Positions 1 through 7,095 of a stretch of DNA of 64,000 nt are shown piece after piece. Below the pieces are notes generated by a model. That model saw only the letters and a list, made by a program, of their open reading frames with translations. It was not told where the DNA came from and searched no databases. Source of the DNA: Collinsella sp. MSK.8.10 (GTDB lineage Bacteria > Actinomycetota > Coriobacteriia > Coriobacteriales > Coriobacteriaceae). Positions within the stretch are counted from its first letter, which is position 1, and every line of letters begins with the position of its first letter. The DNA lies in NCBI RefSeq assembly GCF_019041915.1, contig NZ_JAHPYF010000002.1, positions 229,041 to 293,040 of the forward strand. The letters run 5' to 3'. The position numbers and the translations under genes are program-made.

Positions 1-292
1 ACAGCATGGCCACGCCATAGTCGCCCTCTGCCGGCAGAATCTGGCCGCACTTTTGGGCCTCTTTTCGAAAAAAGTGATGCGGAACCTGGAACAGGATGCC
101 GGCGCCGTCGCCGGTGTTCTTCTCGAGTCCCGTGCCGCCGCGGTGCTCCAAGTTGACCAGAATGGACAGCGCATCGTCCAGAATCTGGTGATGGCGCTCA
201 CCGTTGATATCGGCAAGCGCGCCGATGCCACATGCATCGTGGTCGAATTCGGGGCGATAAAGGCCCTGCTGCTGAGCGGAATCTGCCTGCAT
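1..292 (-). CDS. gltB: Glutamate synthase large subunit, N-terminal part (cut by window edge)
   Basis: Reading the minus strand from an ATG at 292 gives an open frame to the window edge (97 codons). The product starts MQADSAQQQ and contains a Cys at about residue 22 in a CGIGALAD context, then LEHRGGTG and TGDGAGILFQVPHHFF. These match the start of the glutamine amidotransferase (class II) domain of the large glutamate synthase chain, whose catalytic Cys is normally exposed by propeptide removal. A strong ribosome site (GGGGAGG) lies 7 bases upstream. The enzyme makes glutamate from glutamine and 2-oxoglutarate. Only the first 6 percent or so is present, so cofactor domains cannot be judged. 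Confidence 0.88.
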   Translation of the reverse strand, partial: MQADSAQQQGLYRPEFDHDACGIGALADINGERHHQILDDALSILVNLEHRGGTGLEKNTGDGAGILFQVPHHFFRKEAQKCGQILPAEGDYGVAML

Positions 293-477
293 CGCGATCC
301 TCCCCTAGATATTTAGACAGTCAGTTGAATAGGCATAGTAGGAGCATCGGGGCATCGTTGTGTTTCCCGCCCGTTTCGAAACAATCGCGTAACGCACACC
401 CTACGAGTGGACACCGCCGACCTCAAGGACGGCAACAAGGGCCCCAAGTTCGACCTGTAAGCTCACCGCTTCAAACA

Positions 478-533
478 TCTCAATCTGTAACAGTAAGACC
501 CAATTTCCATCCCTAGTTGTTACAGATCAAGAC
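478..533. repeat. Palindromic repeat family B, copy 1
   Basis: Imperfect inverted repeat: left arm TCTCAATCTGTAAC, right arm GTTACAGATCAAGA, with a loop of about 27 bases starting AGTAAGACCCA. A near copy lies on the other side of mntH at 1940-1996. It could act as a REP-like element or a bidirectional terminator. Confidence 0.7.
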
Positions 534-576
534 ATTTCGGCAATCCCCTTTCACCAGCCTATCCAAATACAATAAT

Positions 577-619
577 TTTGTTAGTCTTGGTTAACTGTTT
601 GGCCTAAAACGGGTATCCT
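577..619 (+). promoter_or_regulatory. Probable mntH promoter with metal-regulator-like box
   Basis: TTAACT (591-596), a 17-base spacer and TATCCT (614-619) form a plausible sigma-70 type promoter ahead of mntH. Overlapping its -35 element, 577-595 reads TTTGTTAGTCTTGGTTAAC, which partly resembles the DtxR/MntR-type operator pattern of TTAG-GTTAG-CTAAC. The match is imperfect, so metal regulation is an inference from the gene's function and this resemblance. Confidence 0.35.
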
Positions 620-655
620 TTGCGGAGTCAAACAAACGGCACGCAGGAGCGCACC

Positions 656-1912
656 ATGATCAACCATCTCAAACAACACTTTGGCTCCCCGCGCACCGGT
701 GGCCACGGAGGACTCGACATCGCACGGCATATCGGCCCCGGACTGCTCGTGACCGTCGGCTTTATCGACCCGGGCAATTGGGCCTCCAATATGGCCGCGG
801 GCTCGCAGTTTGGCTACGCGCTGCTGTGGATCGTCACGCTGTCCACGATCATGCTCATCGTGCTGCAGCACAACGCGGCGCACTTGGGCATCGCCACGGG
901 TATGTGTCTTGCCGAGGCCACGACGCGCCACCTACCCCGCCTCGTCGGGCGTGCGATACTCGGCAGCGCATATCTAGCCACGATCGCCACCGCCATGGCC
1001 GAAGTCCTGGGCGGTGCGATCGCGCTTCAAATGCTCTTTGGGCTGCCCGTGCGCGCGGGCTGCGTCATCGTGGCGACAGTATCGATGGCGATGCTCATGA
1101 CGAACTCCTACAAGCATGCCGAACGCTGGATCATCGCCTTCGTAGGCGTGGTAGGACTCTCGTTTTTGGCCGAGCTTGCACTAGTCAAGGTCGACTGGCC
1201 GCAAGCCGCCGCAAGCTGGATCACGCCTAGTATGCCCACTGGCTCTGCTGCGATTATCGTGAGTGTCCTGGGTGCGGTCGTTATGCCCCACAACCTCTTT
1301 CTACACTCCGAGGTCATCCAATCCATGCACTTCGAAGGCCAAGGCGACCAGGTTATCGAAGAGCGTCTGCGCTACGAGCTCTTCGACACGCTCTTTTCGA
1401 TGGGCGTGGGCTGGGCAATCAACTCAGCCATGGTCATCCTGGCCGCAACGACCTTCTTTGCGCATGGCATGGTCGTAGACGACCTCGCCGTCGCAGCGGC
1501 CACGCTCTCCCCCATCTTGGGCCCGGCGAGCTCGACCATCTTTGCGGTAGCGCTGCTGTTCGCGGGACTATCGAGCAGCGTGACAGCGGGCATGGCGGCG
1601 GGAACCGTCACTGCGGGCATGTTCGACGAGGAATACGATATCCACGACCGACATTCCTCGATCGGGGTGGCAGCCTGTTTCGTCGGCGCAGTGACGGCGT
1701 GCCTGGTCGTCCCAAATCCTTTTGAAGGTCTCATCTGGAGTCAGGCACTGCTGTCGCTTCAGCTACCGATTACGGTCTTTGTGCTCATACGGCTCACCAG
1801 TTCACCCCGCGTCATGGGCAAATACGCCAACTCGCGCCCACTCAACGCGCTGCTTGTAGGGATTGGCGCCATCGTGACGATTCTCGATGTCGTGTTGTTG
1901 ACAGGGATGTAA
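656..1912 (+). CDS. mntH: Nramp-family divalent metal (Mn) transporter
   Basis: A 418-residue integral membrane protein of the Nramp/MntH family that imports Mn2+ (or Fe2+) with protons. The first helix carries the metal-binding DPGN motif (residues 38-41) and helix 6 carries MPHN (about 210-213) followed by LFLHS, the two conserved signatures of manganese-type Nramps. Hydrophobic segments fit about 11 membrane helices. The ATG at 656 is preferred because AGGAG sits 7 bases upstream; an in-frame TTG at 620 has no such site. The gene stands alone and both flanks carry the same palindromic repeat (478-533 and 1940-1996). Confidence 0.93.
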   Translation: MINHLKQHFGSPRTGGHGGLDIARHIGPGLLVTVGFIDPGNWASNMAAGSQFGYALLWIVTLSTIMLIVLQHNAAHLGIATGMCLAEATTRHLPRLVGRAILGSAYLATIATAMAEVLGGAIALQMLFGLPVRAGCVIVATVSMAMLMTNSYKHAERWIIAFVGVVGLSFLAELALVKVDWPQAAASWITPSMPTGSAAIIVSVLGAVVMPHNLFLHSEVIQSMHFEGQGDQVIEERLRYELFDTLFSMGVGWAINSAMVILAATTFFAHGMVVDDLAVAAATLSPILGPASSTIFAVALLFAGLSSSVTAGMAAGTVTAGMFDEEYDIHDRHSSIGVAACFVGAVTACLVVPNPFEGLIWSQALLSLQLPITVFVLIRLTSSPRVMGKYANSRPLNALLVGIGAIVTILDVVLLTGM

Positions 1913-1939
1913 TGGGACGGGGCACCTACCCAGACAAAC

Positions 1940-1996
1940 GTCTCGATCTGTAACAGGAAGACCCGTTTTGAGCCGTTAAACGTTACAGATTGAGAC
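1940..1996. repeat. Palindromic repeat family B, copy 2
   Basis: Left arm GTCTCGATCTGTAAC and right arm GTTACAGATTGAGAC are complementary except one G-T position; the loop begins AGGAAGACCC as in copy 1. It lies just after the mntH stop and may serve as its terminator. Confidence 0.75.
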
Positions 1997-2066
1997 AAAA
2001 GGTCGGCCGGACTCACAACAGACAAGATCGGCCAACAGCAACAGTGATCCCTTGGGGGCGGAGGAA

Positions 2067-2100
2067 AAGGGCCCCGGCCGAGAATTCGACCGGGGCCCTT
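2067..2100 (-). terminator. Intrinsic terminator of the rubredoxin gene
   Basis: Perfect stem AAGGGCCCCGG / CCGGGGCCCTT with a 12-base loop, followed on the minus strand by TTTTCC. It lies 40 bases beyond the rubredoxin stop codon. Confidence 0.8.
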
Positions 2101-2140
2101 GGACAGAGCTATGTGTTGCTACAAGCCGTGTGCCGACGAG

Positions 2141-2284
2141 CTACTCCTCGACGAGCTCAAACTGATCGGGACCGACGCCGCACACCGGGCACACGTAGTC
2201 CTCGGGCAGCTCGGGCGTATCGACCTCAACCTCGTAGCCACAAACGATGCACACGAACTTATACGTCTTCTTCTCCTCAGCCAT
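2141..2284 (-). CDS. Rubredoxin
   Basis: A 47-residue rubredoxin, a one-iron electron carrier. Two CxxC pairs (C12/C15 and C32/C35) ligate Fe; the surrounding VCGY, LPEDY and CPVCG motifs and the DQFE tail are typical. The ATG at 2284 is chosen because GAGGAGA lies 7 bases upstream; a longer in-frame version (to 2323) adds 13 unconserved residues. It follows a flavin reductase gene on the same strand by about 90 bases, so the two probably work together, passing electrons from NAD(P)H through flavin to rubredoxin, perhaps for oxygen, peroxide or NO reduction. The terminal oxidoreductase is not in the window. Confidence 0.93.
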   Translation of the reverse strand: MAEEKKTYKFVCIVCGYEVEVDTPELPEDYVCPVCGVGPDQFELVEE

Positions 2285-2373
2285 GATGTTCTCCTCTCGA
2301 ACGCGACTGGTGATGTACTTCATCTATTAGTATAGATTCTCAATAATATAATGCAAGTATTTTTAAAACATTT

Positions 2374-2877
2374 CTAGCCTTGATACGAGGACGCCTTCGG
2401 AGGCGTCTTGCCCTTCAGGACCTTATGGTAGTAATCGTAGGTGAGCGGCGTGTCGTCGCTCAGGCGCTCGGCATCCTCGACCTCGCCGATAAACAGTAGA
2501 TGCGTGCCCACATCCACGGTATCAATCAAACGGCAGCTAAACAGGGCCGCCGCGTGCTCGGGCACATAGGGCATGCCCAGAGCCGTCTCGCGGGTCTCGT
2601 ACTTGGCAAACTTGTCGTAATCGCTGCTGGTGCGGAACCCAAAGTTACCGATGTAGAGCATGTCGGCGGTCTGATCGATCACGGTCAGCGCGAACGCTTT
2701 GGCCGATGCGATAACGCCCGAGGTGACGTTTTCCTTGTTCACGGCAACCGAAATGCGCGGCGGCATGGACGTCACCTGCACCGCCGTGTTGATGACGCAG
2801 CCGGCGCGCAGCCCGTCTGCCGCGGCGCTCACCACGTACAGGCCGCTCGGCATGGTAAAGAACGCAGTTTTGTCCAT
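2374..2877 (-). CDS. Flavin reductase domain protein (FMN-binding split barrel)
   Basis: A 167-residue protein of the flavin-reductase-like FMN-binding family. Visible family features are the early GLYVVSA strand, the NTAVQVTS segment, a central SVAVNKEN segment and late HLLFIGEV. It resembles the flavin-binding half of high-molecular-weight rubredoxin (Hrb), in which this domain is fused to rubredoxin; here the two are separate neighbouring genes. The start at 2877 has GGGGAG about 9 bases upstream, which the longer frame (to 2928) lacks. Its likely role is NAD(P)H-dependent reduction of the downstream rubredoxin; that pairing is inferred from context. Confidence 0.85.
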   Translation of the reverse strand: MDKTAFFTMPSGLYVVSAAADGLRAGCVINTAVQVTSMPPRISVAVNKENVTSGVIASAKAFALTVIDQTADMLYIGNFGFRTSSDYDKFAKYETRETALGMPYVPEHAAALFSCRLIDTVDVGTHLLFIGEVEDAERLSDDTPLTYDYYHKVLKGKTPPKASSYQG

Positions 2878-3003
2878 AACGATCACTCCCCTAGCTCGGG
2901 TTGGAACCTCATGGATGTATGTACCCACAAAATGACAGCGCCCATAACGGACGCCGCCTTTGAAACATATGTGTCAGAACAGTAAGAAAGATGAGACACC
3001 CGC

Positions 3004-3070
3004 AGTTGCGGTGAAATAGGGACTGAATAGCCCCTCAAACAGGCAAAACAGTCCGTATTCCACCGCAACT
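3004..3070. repeat. 67-bp palindromic repeat family A, copy 1
   Basis: Starts AGTTGCGGTGAAATAGGGAC and ends with the near complement, CCGTATTCCACCGCAACT. Three other copies of exactly the same length occur at 16802, 49514 and 52299. It lies between smpB and the flavin reductase gene. Confidence 0.9.
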
Positions 3071-3081
3071 ATGAAGGACGG

Positions 3082-3552
3082 TCAGCGGTTGCGTTCCTTG
3101 AGGGCGCGGTCGATCTCGCGTTGGACATCACGCTTGGCCATGTCCTCGCGCTTGTCGTAGAGCTTCTTGCCGCGACCCAGGCCCAGCAGCAGTTTTACGC
3201 GACCGTCGGTATTAAAGTAGAGCTCCAACGGAACCAGCGCATAACCACGGTTGCGAAGTTTGCCGTCAAGAAAGTCGATCTCCTTGCGGTGCAGTAGCAG
3301 ACGGCGCCGACGGTCGGGATCGCGATTCCACACGCCACCATGGCTATAAGGGTGGATATGCAGGCCGACGAGCCAGCACTCCCCGCCACGAATCAGTGCA
3401 AAGGTATCGGTAATCTGGCACGCGCGCTCGCGAATCGACTTGACCTCGGTACCGCTCAGCTCAATACCGCACTCAAACGTCTCATCGATAAAGTACTCGT
3501 GATGTGCCGAGCGATTCTTGGAAATGAGCTTGCGCTCGCGCTTACTGGGCAT
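3082..3552 (-). CDS. smpB: SsrA-binding protein SmpB
   Basis: A 156-residue SmpB, the tmRNA partner that delivers tmRNA to stalled ribosomes for trans-translation. Conserved features include the N-terminal NRSAHHEYFI strand, ELSGTEVKS, IHPYSHG, the ALVPLELYF core and the basic C-terminal tail beginning GLGRGKKLYDKRE, which is placed in the mRNA channel. The ATG at 3552 overlaps the last 11 bases of the upstream TPR gene, so the two are probably translationally coupled. A longer in-frame reading (to 3693) only adds antisense-looking sequence. The stop is TGA. The tmRNA gene itself is not visible in this window. Confidence 0.95.
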   Translation of the reverse strand: MPSKRERKLISKNRSAHHEYFIDETFECGIELSGTEVKSIRERACQITDTFALIRGGECWLVGLHIHPYSHGGVWNRDPDRRRRLLLHRKEIDFLDGKLRNRGYALVPLELYFNTDGRVKLLLGLGRGKKLYDKREDMAKRDVQREIDRALKERNR

Positions 3553-4459
3553 CGCCGGCCTCCTTGGCGCCATCGGCGTTTGAGCCCGCAGCCTCGCGCT
3601 TTGCCCTGCGCTCGGCATTAAGCTCGGCATCGCTCTCGCGCACCAGCTTGATAATCGCCGCGCATGCCTCCTCGCCCACCAGGTCGCGGGCACGGACCGT
3701 CAGACGCGTAGCCTCCTGCTTGTCGCCGTCGCTTGCAGCATCGGTCGCGCACATGATCAGGCAGATGGCGATCTCGGCCGAAGGCGAGGTCGGCACGCCC
3801 TGCAGGGCGAGCTCACCCATCACATGGTCGTCACTCTCGTCCGCGGCATCCGGATAGGTGGTATGGATCTTGTTGAGCAGGCGCGTCGTATGCGCATCAT
3901 TGGGCGCCAGGCGCAGCGCCAGACGCGCGCAGCCCACAGCAGCCGAAATGTTCTCGGTCTCGGGCTCCAAGAAGTACTGACCCAAGTTGGTGTAGGCGCG
4001 TGCGGCGCACTTACCGTCGCTCGCGCGCTCCAGCACCGAGAACGAGAGCGATGCCCACTCCTGCTTGTCCTCGAGCGCGCGGAACAGCTCGGCCAAGTCC
4101 AAGCGATAGTTGCAGTTCATGGGATCCCAACGCACGGCCTGCATCAGGGCATTCCGAGCACTCACATAATCCTGCTGGCGAATGTAGGCAAACGCCATGT
4201 CGGAGTACAGGCGGTCAAAGGGAACCTCGACCTGCACCAGCTCGCGCGGATCCTTCTCCACGCGGCGATAGGCCAGGCGCTCAAACTTGCTGTCGAAGCT
4301 AAAGTACTGGCGCTTCTCCTCCGTCTTGCACTCAGCGTCGATATACTCCTCGGCGAGCTCCACCAGACGCTCAAGCAGCGGCGTCGCCGTAGCCAGGTCG
4401 CCCTGCGCCAGATAGTTCTCGGCATACGTGATGTCTTCCAAGCTGATAGGCAGGTCCAT
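3542..4459 (-). CDS. Tetratricopeptide-like protein
   Basis: A 305-residue, mostly helical protein with no signal peptide. Repeating helix pairs such as SDMAFAYIRQQDYVSARNAL (residues about 86-105) and the AARAYTNLGQYFLEP and AVGCARLALRLAPND segments fit TPR units, so it is probably a cytoplasmic protein-interaction scaffold. The last 30 residues are charged and Ala-rich. It overlaps smpB by 11 bases, which suggests co-expression with trans-translation, but no specific partner can be named. The precise function is unknown. Confidence 0.7.
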   Translation of the reverse strand: MDLPISLEDITYAENYLAQGDLATATPLLERLVELAEEYIDAECKTEEKRQYFSFDSKFERLAYRRVEKDPRELVQVEVPFDRLYSDMAFAYIRQQDYVSARNALMQAVRWDPMNCNYRLDLAELFRALEDKQEWASLSFSVLERASDGKCAARAYTNLGQYFLEPETENISAAVGCARLALRLAPNDAHTTRLLNKIHTTYPDAADESDDHVMGELALQGVPTSPSAEIAICLIMCATDAASDGDKQEATRLTVRARDLVGEEACAAIIKLVRESDAELNAERRAKREAAGSNADGAKEAGDAQ

Positions 4460-4522
4460 GACAACTCCTCGGTCCGGGCGGCAGACTCAACGCGCGCCTT
4501 AAATATCGGTCAATACACAAAA

Positions 4523-4546
4523 CCCGGGTCTCTTACGAGGCCCGGG
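4523..4546 (-). terminator. Terminator after tRNA-Glu
   Basis: On the minus strand CCCGGGCCTCG and AGACCCGGG form a hairpin followed by TTTTG, about 10 bases past the tRNA-Glu 3' end. Confidence 0.7.
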
Positions 4547-4556
4547 CGTTCAATTT

Positions 4557-4633
4557 TGGTAGCCCGTACCAGATTCGAACTGGTGATCTCCGCCTTGAGA
4601 GGGCGGCGTCCTAAACCGCTAGACGAACGGGCC
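4557..4633 (-). tRNA. tRNA-Glu (anticodon CTC)
   Basis: A 77-base cloverleaf on the minus strand. The acceptor GGCCCGT pairs with ACGGGCT (first pair G-U); the anticodon stem CCGCC/GGCGG encloses CTCTCAA with anticodon CTC, reading GAG. The T arm contains GTTCGAATC and the 3' ACCA is encoded. It lies 17 bases downstream of tRNA-Gln and is probably co-transcribed with it. Confidence 0.95.
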
Positions 4634-4650
4634 ATATGTAGCAAATGCAA

Positions 4651-4724
4651 TGGCTGGGATGGAGGGAGTCGAACCCCCATTGACGGAACCAGAATCCGCT
4701 GTCCTGCCATTAGACGACATCCCA
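4651..4724 (-). tRNA. tRNA-Gln (anticodon CTG)
   Basis: A 74-base cloverleaf. The acceptor TGGGATG pairs with CATCCCA, the anticodon loop is TTCTGGT with anticodon CTG (reads CAG), the T loop is GTTCGACTC and the 3' GCCA is encoded. It precedes tRNA-Glu on the minus strand. Confidence 0.95.
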
Positions 4725-4990
4725 ATGACTGCATCGCTGCGCTCGGCTGTGCCTTTGCGCAAGAAAGAAATATACGGGAAGTCCGGCCGTGACGCAAGCC
4801 CCAATTTTGACTTTTTTGAAATTCAGTCAAATACGGCCAACACGTGAAGGACCTGTGAAGTCGACCGCTGCACACGAAGGGCAAAACGCCGCGAGCGGTA
4901 GCCGTCAACCGTTGGCAGATTCTACCGCGAAAACGATAGCACCAGGCAACACAATCGAAGTATCAATGATCACGTAGATATCGAGGCACC

Positions 4991-5401
4991 ATGGACGAAG
5001 AGCTTGATTACCTATGGGAGACCCTGGGCCTCGAGATCACTGCTGACCTTTGGCCCGAACGGGACAAAATCCATCCCACACTGCGCCCCGCCATCACGGT
5101 GATGCAGGCAAAATACCGCCGTGCATCCTTTTTGATCATGCGGATGTCATGGCACGCGGGACTCCCCGACCTTAAGCGAATCCAGGCAAGCCTCGTCGAG
5201 TTGTCCGGTATGCCGACCGTCATATCCGAGGCGCACCTGGAGCAGCGCCAGCGCGAGCGACTGCAACAGCAGCGGATTCCCTTTATCTGCCCCGGCGTTC
5301 AGGCATATCTGCCCTTTATGGACGAGGAGTACTGGAGCGGCAAGCCCAACAAGCACGTAAAGGTCTACGATCCGCACGAATGGGCACAGCTCGAGGATTG
5401 A
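4991..5401 (+). CDS. Conserved-looking hypothetical protein, 136 aa
   Basis: A soluble protein of unknown function beginning MDEELDYLWETLG. Residues about 88-110 (QRQRERLQQQRIPFICPGVQ, then AYLPFM) resemble the segment IPFIVPGxQLYLPF found in some MarR-like regulators of Gram-positive bacteria, recalled from memory and not searched. The winged-helix DNA-binding part of such proteins is not seen here. The start is an ATG with a weak upstream GAGGCACC. It stands alone between the tRNA genes and a convergent arsC-like gene. Codon usage and composition look normal for the window. Confidence 0.6.
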   Translation: MDEELDYLWETLGLEITADLWPERDKIHPTLRPAITVMQAKYRRASFLIMRMSWHAGLPDLKRIQASLVELSGMPTVISEAHLEQRQRERLQQQRIPFICPGVQAYLPFMDEEYWSGKPNKHVKVYDPHEWAQLED

Positions 5402-5473
5402 GCCGAGCGAGCCCGCCGATGGAAAACACATCCCACCCCGATCACTCAAAACGGGTCGCACTTTCCGGAGCCG

Positions 5474-5833
5474 CTACAGCAACGCCTCGGCCCAAGCCGC
5501 TTCCCTAAAGCCAGGAATCGCAAAGTCGTCGCCCACCAGCAGCGGACGCTTGACCAGCATGCCGTCGGTCGCCAGCAGCTCGTAGCACTCCCGATCCGTC
5601 ATGCCCGCATCCAGACGCGCCTTCAGGCCCAGCTCTCGATATTTCATGCCCGACGAATTAAAGAAGCGCCGCACCGGCAGCCCCGAACGAGCAATCCAGG
5701 TCGCAAGCTCATCAGCCGCGGGATTGTCCAAAACGATATCGCGGTCGATATACTCTACCCCATGCTCGTCCAGCCATGCCTTGGCCTTCTTACAGGTCGA
5801 GCACTTGGGATATTCAACAAACAGTACGGTCAT
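5474..5833 (-). CDS. ArsC/Spx-family thioredoxin-fold protein
   Basis: A 119-residue ArsC-family protein. It carries the N-terminal redox motif C11-S-T-C14 (YPKCSTCKKA), the RRFFNSSG segment and the RPLLV motif that precedes the last helix. The family includes arsenate reductases and Spx/YusI-type proteins; the CxxC form is more like the latter redox group, and no ars genes are nearby, so arsenate reduction should not be assumed. The ATG at 5833 has GGAGGA 5 bases upstream; the longer frame to 5872 adds 13 residues without a ribosome site. Confidence 0.85.
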   Translation of the reverse strand: MTVLFVEYPKCSTCKKAKAWLDEHGVEYIDRDIVLDNPAADELATWIARSGLPVRRFFNSSGMKYRELGLKARLDAGMTDRECYELLATDGMLVKRPLLVGDDFAIPGFREAAWAEALL

Positions 5834-5925
5834 GGGAATCCTCCGAATATAGATCGGCCAACGCAGACACACGCCACACGAGGCGCCTTCGCATGATGGG
5901 CCAATTGTAGCCCACGGGTCACACG

Positions 5926-6978
5926 CTAAACGAACCGTACCCCGAATCCGCGTTTGATGAACGGCAGCAGCTCCATTGCCTCGGGCGTGATATGGCCCGC
6001 AACGTTCATGCGCTCGTCACCGGGAAGATCGACCCGCGCAATCTCAAGCTCGCCTTCGTAGCGCCCATATCCGCTATTACTCACAGCGATCGACCCCGCC
6101 TTTCGAAACAGGCCGGCACCGGCATCCATCGGCACGGAATCCGGCTTAAGCGTCGTACGCGACTCCTGAGACCTAAAGATGAGGGTGCTCGAATCGGGTC
6201 GGTCGTGATGAATCTGCCCACGCACATAGGCATAACCGGGCTCAAGCTCGCATTGCAGATCCACGTATCCGGCGGAAACTTGAGCAAACTGCGTCCAGCC
6301 CGCATCGGAAAGATCGGGGTCACCGACCAACACAATGTCGCAATCGGCGCCATGTGCAAGCTCAAGCATATTGAGGGCAACCTTTGACGCGCGACCGCGC
6401 TGCGCCTCGACCGTCGGCAGTCCCTCGAATACCGGCCCGCGAACGTTAGCATCACCCGGCACAAAAGCCATGATTTCGAATCCAAGCGCCGCAAGACGAA
6501 GATTCACCCGAGCAATGTCCTCCAGAGCTAAACCGGTATAAGGCTTGGGGTAAAAATTGTGGCAGGCGGCAAAACGAGTCACATCGGCACCGGCCTCACG
6601 CCACGATGCGATTCCATCAGAACTCACCGTCGATGCATTGACCACAATGCGAAATACACCGGACAGCTCCGCGACCCGCTGGGCGCTAAAGCCATAGTCC
6701 AAACGAAGGTATTCCAACCCCAGATCGCGCAGGTCCTCGATGCGCTCAAGCCCGAGCAAATCGCACGTGCGCGGCCCCACATCGGCGATGAGCGCAATGC
6801 CGCGGGCGGAAAGCAGCGACAGCACATGACGGACCTTATCGGCATACGCCGCTCCCCCATCCTCGGGAATATGCAGTGAGGTAAACGCATAGCGCGCACC
6901 CGTCGCGGCACCGTGCTCAATCGTCCGCTCAATATCCTGCAGAGGGCTGGAAAGATAAATCGAAATACCCGTTTTCAC
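5926..6978 (-). CDS. mupG: 6-phospho-N-acetylmuramidase MupG (DUF871 family)
   Basis: A 350-residue protein of the MupG (DUF871) family, which in Staphylococcus hydrolyses MurNAc-6-phosphate-GlcNAc to release MurNAc-6-phosphate. The N-terminal TIM-barrel part shows GISIYLSS, FTSLHIPEDGG, LGLEYLRLDYGF and ACHNFYPKPYTGL; the C-terminal part is a small beta domain. It starts with GTG at 6978, with AAAGGAG 9 bases upstream. It is the last gene of murR-murQ-murP-mupG; an intrinsic terminator before it (7002-7028) suggests lower expression than murP or a partial read-through arrangement. Confidence 0.9.
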   Translation of the reverse strand: MKTGISIYLSSPLQDIERTIEHGAATGARYAFTSLHIPEDGGAAYADKVRHVLSLLSARGIALIADVGPRTCDLLGLERIEDLRDLGLEYLRLDYGFSAQRVAELSGVFRIVVNASTVSSDGIASWREAGADVTRFAACHNFYPKPYTGLALEDIARVNLRLAALGFEIMAFVPGDANVRGPVFEGLPTVEAQRGRASKVALNMLELAHGADCDIVLVGDPDLSDAGWTQFAQVSAGYVDLQCELEPGYAYVRGQIHHDRPDSSTLIFRSQESRTTLKPDSVPMDAGAGLFRKAGSIAVSNSGYGRYEGELEIARVDLPGDERMNVAGHITPEAMELLPFIKRGFGVRFV

Positions 6979-7001
6979 GTTTCAACGCTCCTTTAAAAAA
7001 G

Positions 7002-7028
7002 GCCGGCGGAGCAGTTAGCCCCGCCGGC
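7002..7028 (-). terminator. Intercistronic terminator between murP and mupG
   Basis: On the minus strand GCCGGCGGG and CTCCGCCGGC form a strong hairpin followed by CTTTTTT. It lies between the murP stop and the mupG ribosome site and should reduce read-through to mupG. Confidence 0.8.
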
Positions 7029-7095
7029 ACAACCATAGCATCAAGAAATCTGTCGCGCGCCGCGAGCCCTGAGCAACACGGCTCGCGATATCAAA

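Larger units (their letters stand above)
293..655. other. Intergenic region between gltB and mntH
   Basis: No intact gene is seen. The region holds one copy of a palindromic repeat (478-533), a probable mntH promoter (591-619) and, at about 374-460 on the plus strand, a short stretch that reads like a C-terminal protein tail (ending GNKGPKFDL, then TAA) without a start or upstream body. The tail may be a relic of a lost gene or chance coding potential. Confidence 0.4.

Noticed and set aside
232..516. 94-codon plus-strand frame opposite gltB
   Set aside because: Arg/Pro-rich shadow crossing the gltB start and a repeat, with no family features.
5474..5833. Arsenate reductase assignment
   Set aside because: The ArsC-fold protein has a CxxC motif and no arsenic genes nearby, so the broader ArsC/Spx family name is safer.
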